Assembly: GCA_017431185.1 (NCBI GenBank)
Contig: JAFRLP010000511.1
Location: 1-11,990, forward strand
Direction: 5' to 3'
Source of the DNA: Victivallales bacterium
GTDB taxonomy: Bacteria; Verrucomicrobiota; Lentisphaeria; Oligosphaerales; Oligosphaeraceae
DNA: 11,990 bases
Shown here: positions 1 through 9,104 of the stretch, piece by piece
Layout: each line of letters starts with the position of its first letter
Numbering within the stretch: the stretch's first letter is position 1
Notes under the pieces: model-generated
What the model saw: the letters and a program-made list of their open reading frames with translations, nothing else
Databases searched by the model: none
What the model was told of the DNA's origin: nothing
Made by a program: the position numbers and the translations under genes

Positions 1-275
1 GCTTCGAGGGCCTGGCCACGGGCGTCTACCGCCGCATCAACGTCAAGGTCAGGTACGGGAAGCGCACCTACGACGCCTGCACCTACCTGATGACGAAGGA
101 GACAAGGGCGGCGAGGCGCGGGATGCGCTACCCCGCTTGGTATAGGAACATCTGCTCGATGGGCGCGCAGTGGCACGGCATCGAGGACGAGTTCAAGGTC
201 AGGAACACGGACGGCTGGTCGCTGGTCTTCCCGGCGTCGGCCCCAACCAAGGAGAACGACGATGAAGGGCAATGA
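1..275 (+). CDS. Gamma-glutamylcyclotransferase-like protein, 3' end only
   Basis: The frame is open from base 3 to the TGA at 273-275, giving about 90 C-terminal residues; the start lies outside the window. The visible part resembles the second half of gamma-glutamylcyclotransferase (GGCT) family proteins: an EG..TGVYRR segment, a charged strand, a DACTYLM strand (the family's A.TY strand) and a P.WYRNICSMGA segment matching the P...Y...I..GA helix that follows the core. The tail ending in ENDDEGQ is polar and uninformative. The family cleaves gamma-glutamyl peptides to release 5-oxoproline, but the N-terminal YGS/T-L substrate loop and the catalytic glutamate are not visible here, so activity cannot be judged. 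The gene overlaps the next one by 14 bp, and that gene is of the same fold, so they are probably co-translated paralogues. Family assignment is by motif recognition only. Confidence 0.6.
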   Translation, partial: FEGLATGVYRRINVKVRYGKRTYDACTYLMTKETRAARRGMRYPAWYRNICSMGAQWHGIEDEFKVRNTDGWSLVFPASAPTKENDDEGQ

Positions 276-636
276 GACATTCAAGGTGGCAGTGTATGGG
301 ACGCTCCTCGCGGGCGAACGAAACGAGCGGTGGGCGGCGGGCGCTCTCTCCCGCGTCCCCTGCGTGATCCGCGGGACGCTCTACGACACGGGCTACAGCT
401 TCCCCGCCTTCGTGCCGGATGCAAACGGACAGGAGGTCATGGCGGAGATGCTGACCGTCACGGCGGAGGGGCTGGCGCACATGGACGTCCTGGAGAGATA
501 CCCGCGGCTCTACCGCCGCGACGAGGTGGAGGCCGTGCTTGATGACGGGAGCGCCGTCAAGGCGATGGTCTATGTGATGAGCCGCCTGCCCGAGCGGGCG
601 GCGGTGATCGCGTCGGGCGACTGGCGCAATCGGTGA
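262..636 (+). CDS. Gamma-glutamylcyclotransferase family protein (AIG2/GGACT-like)
   Basis: This 124-residue protein has the hallmarks of the small AIG2/GGACT branch of the gamma-glutamylcyclotransferase fold. VYGTLLAGERNERW near residues 11-24 is the substrate-binding YG(S/T)L loop. A GTLYDTGYSFPAF strand-turn follows (38-50). MDVLERYPRLYRR (74-86) carries the expected catalytic acid, most likely Glu78. A final strand is AMVYVMSR. Members release 5-oxoproline from gamma-glutamyl-amines or peptides; the substrate here is unknown. The protein is cytoplasmic, with no signal peptide or membrane segment. The ATG is supported by GGAG at 251-254, 7 nt upstream. It overlaps the preceding GGCT-like gene by 14 bp and is followed by an intrinsic terminator at 723-757, so the pair ends a transcription unit. 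Such genes are frequent in phages and plasmids, but nothing here shows a phage-specific role. Confidence 0.85.
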   Translation: MKGNETFKVAVYGTLLAGERNERWAAGALSRVPCVIRGTLYDTGYSFPAFVPDANGQEVMAEMLTVTAEGLAHMDVLERYPRLYRRDEVEAVLDDGSAVKAMVYVMSRLPERAAVIASGDWRNR

Positions 637-722
637 CGAGCTTGCCGTCGCGCGCCGTGCCCTGCAGCTTCGGGCGGGCGCGTCAAGGCGCATGGCGGCG
701 AGGGGAATCTCCCTGGTTCCCT

Positions 723-757
723 GGGGGCGGATCCGGCAACGGGTCCGCCCCCTTTTT
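723..757 (+). terminator. Rho-independent terminator of the GGCT-like pair
   Basis: GGGGGCGGATCC (723-734) pairs with GGGTCCGCCCCC (741-752) across a six-base loop, giving a 12-bp stem with one G-U pair. TTTTT follows at 753-757. This is a canonical plus-strand intrinsic terminator about 90 nt after the stop at 636. The minus strand has no equivalent T tract, so it should not stop the ATPase transcript from the other side. Confidence 0.9.
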
Positions 758-776
758 GATTTGCCTTCAGCATGGG

Positions 777-815
777 AATGACATATTTCTTGAGCAATGT
801 CAAGTTTTGTGTCAT
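777..815. repeat. 39-bp direct repeat, copy 1 (3' side of the ATPase gene)
   Basis: This copy is identical to 2177-2215 except at base 785 (A here, T there). The core is TTGAGCAATGTCAAG followed by TTTTGTGTCAT. The unit has inverted ends, ATGACA (778-783) and TGTCAT (810-815), and an internal inverted pair TGACAT (779-784) and ATGTCA (797-802). Read on the minus strand it contains TTGACA, a good -35 hexamer, but no convincing -10. It lies 28 bp past the ATPase stop codon. Confidence 0.85.
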
Positions 816-843
816 GAAAAGAGTGTATGCGGCGGCGAGACGC

Positions 844-2100
844 CTACAAGGCATCCAGGCTGTTGGCGTCCAGAAGGAACTTTCGGATTCCCATGGTCAT
901 GATGCCGCGGTCGTTCAGACGAGGCCCGAAATTGTCCCCGGTGACGATGATTTTCCTGAATGTGTCCGGAATGTGCGCAAACGGTCGCTCCTCCTGCTCA
1001 CGCTTCTCGGCGGTCGGCATGTCCAGGGCGGACTGCACATAGTATCGTCTGCTGCCCCTGTTGGCCACAAAATCAACCTCCAGCCTCCGCACGGAATGCC
1101 GTCCGTCGCTGTCGCGGACATTCAGCGGGACCACCCCGACATCGACCTCGAATCCTCTAGTCCTCAGTTCATTGAAGAGAATGTTCTCCATCAGGTGGCT
1201 GTACTCGACCTGGCGGAAGCCGAGCATGGCGTTCCGGAGCCCGACGTCCTCGGCATAGAACTTCGCCGGCGTGCTGATGTACTTCCTGCCCTTGACGTCG
1301 AAGCGCCTGCATCGGCTCATCAGGAACGCCTCCTGCAGATAGAGCATGTACTTGCCCAGGGTCCTCGGCTCGATTTTCTTTCCCTTCACGCTGAGGAAGG
1401 TGTTTGCCAGCTTCCGCGGGTTCACCAGCGAACCGACGGATGAGAAGAGGACTTCCAGCAGTTCCTCCAGCTCCGCCTCGTTCCGGACTTTGCGCCGGTC
1501 GCGTATGTCGGTCATGAACACATTCCTGACCAGATGGAGAAGATATTCCGACTTCTTCTGAGGGGATGGAAGCGTCAGCACGGAGGGCATCCCCCCATAG
1601 GTCAGGTACTCCTCCCAGACCGTCTCGGACTCCTCGGGGAAAGCCGACGCGAACTCGCGGTAGCACAGTGGGTGGATGCGGATTTCGTCGCCGCGTCCAC
1701 GGAACTCGGTGATGACGTCGGTGGAGAGGAACCTGGAGTTGCTCCCCGTCACATAGACGTCAAGGTCGCGCACATGGAGAAGGCTGTTCAGGACCTCCTC
1801 GAAATGCTCAAGCATCTGCACCTCGTCAATGATGAGGTAGTGGACGCCGTTTCCCGTCAGCCTTGAGTTGACATACTCCAGCAGGGCATCAGGCTTCCGC
1901 AGGTCCCGGTTGGCCCAGACATCCAGGGCAAGCTCGATGATGTGGTCTTCGCGGACCCCCTGCGAAAGGAGATATTCGTGGAACAGCGTGGTGAGAAGGT
2001 AGGTCTTCCCGCAGCGTCGCAGCCCCGTGACCACCTTGACCATGCCGTTGCCCATGCTGTCCACAAGTTGCTTCAGGTAAATGTCGCGCTGGATCTTCAT
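844..2100 (-). CDS. AAA_14 / DUF4143 family ATPase
   Basis: This is a complete 418-residue protein of the widespread AAA_14 plus DUF4143 family. The P-loop is GLRRCGKT at 26-33, Walker B is LIIDEVQ at 89-95, and the sensor-1 strand is VYVTGSNSRFLS at 115-126. A GRGDEIRIHPLCYREF segment follows, where an arginine finger is expected, then the family's YGGMPSV motif. The C-terminal half has the DUF4143 pattern resembling a PD-(D/E)XK fold: ENILFNEL, then EVDFVA and a YYVQ strand. Length is normal for the family and no frameshift is seen. The molecular role of these ATPases is poorly defined. The start has an AGGGAA Shine-Dalgarno about 6 nt upstream. The gene stands alone, opposite in strand to both neighbours, and is bracketed by 39-bp direct repeats, which suggests it arrived or moved as a unit (inference). 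Confidence 0.9.
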   Translation of the reverse strand: MKIQRDIYLKQLVDSMGNGMVKVVTGLRRCGKTYLLTTLFHEYLLSQGVREDHIIELALDVWANRDLRKPDALLEYVNSRLTGNGVHYLIIDEVQMLEHFEEVLNSLLHVRDLDVYVTGSNSRFLSTDVITEFRGRGDEIRIHPLCYREFASAFPEESETVWEEYLTYGGMPSVLTLPSPQKKSEYLLHLVRNVFMTDIRDRRKVRNEAELEELLEVLFSSVGSLVNPRKLANTFLSVKGKKIEPRTLGKYMLYLQEAFLMSRCRRFDVKGRKYISTPAKFYAEDVGLRNAMLGFRQVEYSHLMENILFNELRTRGFEVDVGVVPLNVRDSDGRHSVRRLEVDFVANRGSRRYYVQSALDMPTAEKREQEERPFAHIPDTFRKIIVTGDNFGPRLNDRGIMTMGIRKFLLDANSLDAL

Positions 2101-2115
2101 TTCTATTCCCTTTTT

Positions 2116-2140
2116 TTGACATTGCTCGTGTTTTGTGTCT
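2116..2140. repeat. Rearranged partial copy of the ATPase-flanking repeat
   Basis: TTGACATTGCTC (2117-2128) is the reverse complement of GAGCAATGTCAA in the full repeats, and it is followed by TGTTTTGTGTC, which matches the right end of the full repeats in direct orientation. The fragment therefore combines an inverted core with a direct right arm. It sits just upstream of the ATPase start, where a regulator could bind. Immediately upstream on the minus strand, TATAGT (2147-2142) resembles a -10 box, with no good -35 at the usual distance. Confidence 0.5.
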
Positions 2141-2176
2141 TACTATACTGCCGAAAGGCGAAACTTCCATCCAATC

Positions 2177-2215
2177 AATGACATTTTTCTTGAGCAATGT
2201 CAAGTTTTGTGTCAT
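2177..2215. repeat. 39-bp direct repeat, copy 2 (5' side of the ATPase gene)
   Basis: This copy starts exactly 1400 bp from copy 1 and has the same orientation, with 38 of 39 bases shared. It lies 77 bp upstream of the ATPase start codon. On the minus strand TTGACA (2203-2198) could be a -35 element for the ATPase, but the -10 at the right distance (CATTGA) is weak. The alternatives are a regulator-binding site or an end of a mobile cassette. Confidence 0.85.
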
Positions 2216-2251
2216 TATACGAGCAATACCCATTTTTAATCAACATTTAAC

Positions 2252-2333
2252 GCGTTTGCGACTGGATTAATCCGTTTGAGCGAGCCTATTAGACAGCGTA
2301 CCGCATGGTACGGGAGCAGACTCAAAAAGGGAG
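2252..2333 (+). promoter_or_regulatory. Leader module with CGTACC/GGTACG hairpin, copy 1
   Basis: Blocks shared with 3190-3275 are GCGTTTGC, GACTGGAT, TATTAGAC, GCGTACCG, GGTACG and AGGGAG, in the same order. The central hairpin is a perfect 6-bp stem, CGTACC (2297-2302) and GGTACG (2307-2312), with a GCAT loop. The module ends in a GGGAG Shine-Dalgarno (2329-2333), and the hairpin stops 29 nt before the ATG at 2342. The conserved TATTAG could be a -10 box. This copy also holds the 10-bp palindrome GGATTAATCC (2264-2273), which is absent from copy 2. The function is unknown: promoter plus 5' UTR hairpin, or a protein-binding RNA leader. Confidence 0.55.
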
Positions 2334-2341
2334 CATCCAGA

Positions 2342-2721
2342 ATGAGCTACGACATCCAGTTTGTCAAGGACGGCGAAGTCTGCCGTCTGCCATTTCCTCC
2401 GCCGCAGGGCGGAATCTACTGTCCCGACGAAGGATTCACAGAGCTTGGCTGAACATCACCTTCAACTACGGCGGGGTTTTCGCGAGGCACGGCCTCTCCG
2501 TCATCAGGCGCGAGGGGCAGACGCCAGGCCTCCAGACGCTGGAGGGGCAAACCGCCGCCGAATGCGTAAGGATACTTACGACCGTCATTCCCAAATTGGG
2601 GGATGACATCAGCACCGATTACTGGGAGGCAACCGAGGGCAATGCCAAGCGCGCCCTGGTCAACCTGCTGGCAATCGCCATAACTGTTCCGCCGGACGCG
2701 ACATGCAGGGTCTGGCATTGA
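2342..2721 (+). pseudogene. Phage-type hypothetical protein, broken by a one-base frameshift
   Basis: Translation from the ATG at 2342 gives MSYDIQFVKDGEVCRLP and stops at 2450-2452. The neighbouring frame continues with WLNITFNYGGVF and runs to the TGA at 2719-2721, ending GDDISTDYWEATEGNAKRALVNLLA before a short tail. I recognise this as a family of about 120-130-residue proteins found in phages and integrated elements, which starts MSYDI and carries a WLN(I/V)T(F/Y)NY motif and a DYW.ATEGNAK motif; its function is unknown. Reading both frames as one protein needs one extra base near 2444-2447, for example CTTTGG in place of CTTGG, which restores TELWLN. No slippery heptamer is visible, so a deletion or a sequencing error is likelier than programmed frameshifting. 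GGGAG at 2329-2333, 8 nt upstream, supports the start. Confidence 0.65.
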
Positions 2722-2750
2722 CTTCAACTCAAACATGGGGAGACTGGATT

Positions 2751-3746
2751 ATGGGCACATCAAGCGCAATCGGAATAAAGAGGCCATGCGGCATGATACG
2801 GGCCGTCCACTGCCATTGGGACGGATATCCAAGGCACGTCGGGCGAATCCTGCACGAGTTCTACAGCGACGGGGAGAAGGCGATGAGGCTGCTTCGCCTT
2901 GGCAGTTTGAGCTCGCTCGGGCCAAGCCTTGCGCCTCCGCTCTGGGCGAACCACTCATTCGAACATCCGGCGAGAAACGTGACAGTCGCCTACCATCGCG
3001 AACGCGGCGAGGACCTACGCCCGCCAATCCCGTTCAGCGATGTCGAGGACTACAGAGTGAACGCAAAGTCAAGGTTCATGGCCGACTATGTCTATCTTCT
3101 GGACAATGGGGTGTGGCTGGTGGCGGAAGGGCAAGAATGGGTTCCCGTCGCGGACATCCTCAGGAAAGATGGAATTATCTTGAATAGAAGCGTTTGCCGA
3201 CTGGATAAAGGTGAAACAGGCAGCTTATTAGACGGCGTACCGACAAGGTACGTAGGCAACCTCGAAACCAGGGAGACCTCAATGGCAAACACATGCTTCA
3301 TCAGACTCCTCGCGATGTGCGCAGGCGGCGCACAGGCCATCGAACTTACGGACAAGCTCAACAGGCTCGTCTGCGAGGCGGCAAGACGGATGGAGGGCTT
3401 CGACGCGGGCGGGCTATGCATCTTCGACGGCACGGCGCGTCAGTTCATGCGCAACGTGGTGCTGGAGGGCTTCGTGAAGTGGGGCATCGACGACGCAAAG
3501 GCAACAGAACTCATGCGCTTCCTGCAGAGGCATGTGGAAATCAGGGCGGCGTTCATCGAATGCTGCACGCCGGGCTCCGAGTTCTACGGCGAAATCACAT
3601 GGGCGGATGGACGGCTGACGGCGAGGGAACTTCCCCAAATATGGTGGCCGAAAGAGTGGAGATACGACGGGGACATGACGGCAGTCAACAAGGCGCTTGA
3701 GGCATACGGCGTTGAGCGCGAAATCAACATGGAGGCTGTGAAATGA
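2751..3746 (+). CDS. Phage-type hypothetical protein, in-frame read-through fusion
   Basis: The open frame of 331 codons starts at an ATG with GGGGAG 8 nt upstream (2737-2742). Residues 1 to about 143 look like a known phage or mobile-element protein of unknown function: MGTSSAIGIKR, then a CHWDGYPRHVGRIL block, LGSLSSLG, a VTVAYHRERGED block and a terminal GVWLVAEGQEWVPV. That family normally ends near here (about base 3181). Instead the frame continues through a stretch matching the duplicated leader module (about 3190-3275) into a second unrelated domain starting at Met 3282. Stops occur in the other two frames at 3181-3183 (TGA) and 3185-3187 (TAG), so a single-base indel just before them could have removed the natural stop. 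It may be expressed as a fusion, or as two proteins if the ATG at 3282 is used. No enzymatic motif or membrane segment is seen. Confidence 0.6.
   Translation: MGTSSAIGIKRPCGMIRAVHCHWDGYPRHVGRILHEFYSDGEKAMRLLRLGSLSSLGPSLAPPLWANHSFEHPARNVTVAYHRERGEDLRPPIPFSDVEDYRVNAKSRFMADYVYLLDNGVWLVAEGQEWVPVADILRKDGIILNRSVCRLDKGETGSLLDGVPTRYVGNLETRETSMANTCFIRLLAMCAGGAQAIELTDKLNRLVCEAARRMEGFDAGGLCIFDGTARQFMRNVVLEGFVKWGIDDAKATELMRFLQRHVEIRAAFIECCTPGSEFYGEITWADGRLTARELPQIWWPKEWRYDGDMTAVNKALEAYGVEREINMEAVK
3190..3275 (+). promoter_or_regulatory. Leader module with CGTACC/GGTACG hairpin, copy 2
   Basis: This copy aligns along its length with 2252-2333. The hairpin CGTACC (3236-3241) and GGTACG (3247-3252) has a GACAA loop, a different loop on the same stem. 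The distance from the hairpin to the next ATG is 29 nt in both copies. It ends in GGGAG (3271-3275), 6 nt before the ATG at 3282. The matching spacing argues that 3282 is a real translation start even though the upstream frame is open through this element. Confidence 0.55.
3282..3746 (+). CDS. Hypothetical protein (probable separate gene inside the fused frame)
   Basis: This 154-residue protein begins MANTCFIRLL and ends EREINMEAVK. I do not recognise the family. It is soluble in character, with probable helices at ELTDKLNRLVCEAARRME and DDAKATELMRFLQRHVEI, and a tryptophan-rich patch IWWPKEWRYDG towards the end. The separate start is chosen because GGGAG lies 6 nt upstream and because the leader module precedes it at the same spacing as the module before the gene at 2342. 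It shares its frame and stop with the longer reading frame that begins at 2751. The stop overlaps the start of the DUF3846-like gene (ATGA), indicating translational coupling. Confidence 0.5.
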   Translation: MANTCFIRLLAMCAGGAQAIELTDKLNRLVCEAARRMEGFDAGGLCIFDGTARQFMRNVVLEGFVKWGIDDAKATELMRFLQRHVEIRAAFIECCTPGSEFYGEITWADGRLTARELPQIWWPKEWRYDGDMTAVNKALEAYGVEREINMEAVK

Positions 3747-4108
3747 AGGCAATTCTAATCAATGCGAATGAAAGGAAGGTGGTCGCGGTGGACGTGAAGC
3801 CCGACCCGAACAAGGACCTGGACGGCCTCCGCGCCCTCATCGGGTGCGAGTGGGTGCAGCCCGTCGTCGTGGGCGAAGGCATGACAATCTGGGTGGACGA
3901 GGAGGGGCGGCTGAAGCAGCCCAAGGCTGGCTTCCTGCTCAGCGGCGTCCCCTGCGTCTTCGTGGGCAACGGCGTCCTGCGCGGCGGCGACGCCAGCCGC
4001 GCGAAGGCCTGCCGCGCGGCGGCGGAGGTCGTCGCCCTCGGTGTCACCTGGCTTGCGCCAGAGGCCGTCAGCCCGCCCGAGCCGGCGCAGTTCTTCGTGC
4101 TGCCCTGA
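3743..4108 (+). CDS. DUF3846-like protein
   Basis: This 121-residue protein fits the DUF3846 pattern: an N-terminal MKAILINANERKVVAVDV strand pair, a central LRALIGCEWVQPVVVGEGM block (the LGC...V...G segment), MTIWVDEEGRLK (the DEEG motif), FLLSGVPCVFVGNGVL (the P....GN.L turn) and a final VTWL strand. Proteins of this family are common in phages and conjugative plasmids and have no established function. The start is firmly placed: GGAGG at 3731-3735 lies 7 nt upstream, and the ATG overlaps the previous stop as ATGA. The GC-rich, alanine-rich segment DASRAKACRAAAEVVA is an insertion-like stretch. No signal peptide is seen. Confidence 0.65.
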   Translation: MKAILINANERKVVAVDVKPDPNKDLDGLRALIGCEWVQPVVVGEGMTIWVDEEGRLKQPKAGFLLSGVPCVFVGNGVLRGGDASRAKACRAAAEVVALGVTWLAPEAVSPPEPAQFFVLP

Positions 4109-4135
4109 TAACCACAAACCAAGGAGAAAATGACG

Positions 4136-4549
4136 ATGCAAGACAACGGAAAGAAATTTGAGATGAGCCTCCAGGAGAAGGCCATCTGCCTAGCGATCAC
4201 GGGGCGTCAGCCCGAACTGCCGTATCCGCTGAAGGAGGTGGAGTGCGCCGACGGCACGGTGCAGCACATCTACGAGATTCCCGACGAAGACAAGGCGAAG
4301 GTTCTGGCCGACCTTTACCCGATGGCAGACGGGCCGTCCATCGACGACACGCTCTTCGACCTCCACGAGCGCAAGGAGTTCAAGGTGCGCGACTTCCTCG
4401 TCATCCGCTGGTGCGAGGGCAACCTCCTCGCAAGCCCCTTCTTCCCCCGCTCTGGCGGGATGATGGTGGACTGGATCGACCCAGAGAAGGCCAATGCGTC
4501 GGGATGCCTGGTGGACGTGAAGGTGACGAAGCCACGGGGCAGTAAGTAA
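4136..4549 (+). CDS. Hypothetical protein
   Basis: This protein of 137 residues is of no family I recognise. Two in-frame ATGs occur, at 4130 and 4136. AAGGAG (4121-4126) is only 3 nt from the first but 9 nt from the second, so 4136 is preferred. Visible features are MSLQEKAICLAITGRQPEL, a likely helix; an acidic EIPDEDKAKVLADLYP helix; DDTLFDLHERKEFKVRDFLVIRW; and a C-terminal GCLVDVKVTK strand. It is soluble, without cysteine clusters or nuclease motifs. It follows the DUF3846-like gene by 27 nt and probably ends the same transcript, since a stem-loop lies 13 nt past its stop. Confidence 0.6.
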   Translation: MQDNGKKFEMSLQEKAICLAITGRQPELPYPLKEVECADGTVQHIYEIPDEDKAKVLADLYPMADGPSIDDTLFDLHERKEFKVRDFLVIRWCEGNLLASPFFPRSGGMMVDWIDPEKANASGCLVDVKVTKPRGSK

Positions 4550-4561
4550 AACAGACAGCGG

Positions 4562-4581
4562 GGGATGCCGAAAGGCGTCCC
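4562..4581 (+). terminator. GAAA-tetraloop hairpin, possible terminator
   Basis: GGGATGCC (4562-4569) pairs with GGCGTCCC (4574-4581), an 8-bp stem with one U-G pair closed by a stable GAAA tetraloop. It lies just after the stop at 4549. No T run follows, so it would be a poor intrinsic terminator alone; it may protect the 3' end of the transcript. Confidence 0.45.
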
Positions 4582-4794
4582 TCATTCATTAGAAGCCATA
4601 TCGCAATGATTAGCCGCAAGGCGATGAGGAAAGTCACTGGACACGTATAGGTCAGATGATTTTGTCAGATAGGGGATTGTTACTCAAAAAAGTCAAATGA
4701 AAGCCATCGATTATCAAGTAATTGAGAGGAATTTGCGTCTATTGCGGCTATATTATGACAAAGCACGTTATCAATTCCCTATGTCCAGCCTAGA

Positions 4795-9104
<4,310 letters not shown>

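Noticed and set aside
772..1443. Plus-strand open frame (223 codons) opposite the ATPase C-terminus
   Set aside because: It lies opposite the conserved DUF4143 domain and begins inside the 39-bp repeat; no motif is seen.
2177..2215. The 39-bp repeats as a CRISPR array
   Set aside because: There are only two full copies, separated by 1400 bp containing a gene, with no spacers and no cas genes.
1889..2233. Minus-strand frame starting MTQNLTLLKKNVI, similar to one ending at the other repeat (MTQNLTLLKKYVI)
   Set aside because: The shared peptide is simply the translation of the 39-bp repeat. Beyond it the two frames differ, and this one runs out of frame into the ATPase gene.
2305..2341. ATG at 2305 as the start of the accessory gene
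   Set aside because: It falls inside the hairpin loop of the leader module and lies in the second frame, which lacks the family's MSYDI start; the conserved start is at 2342.
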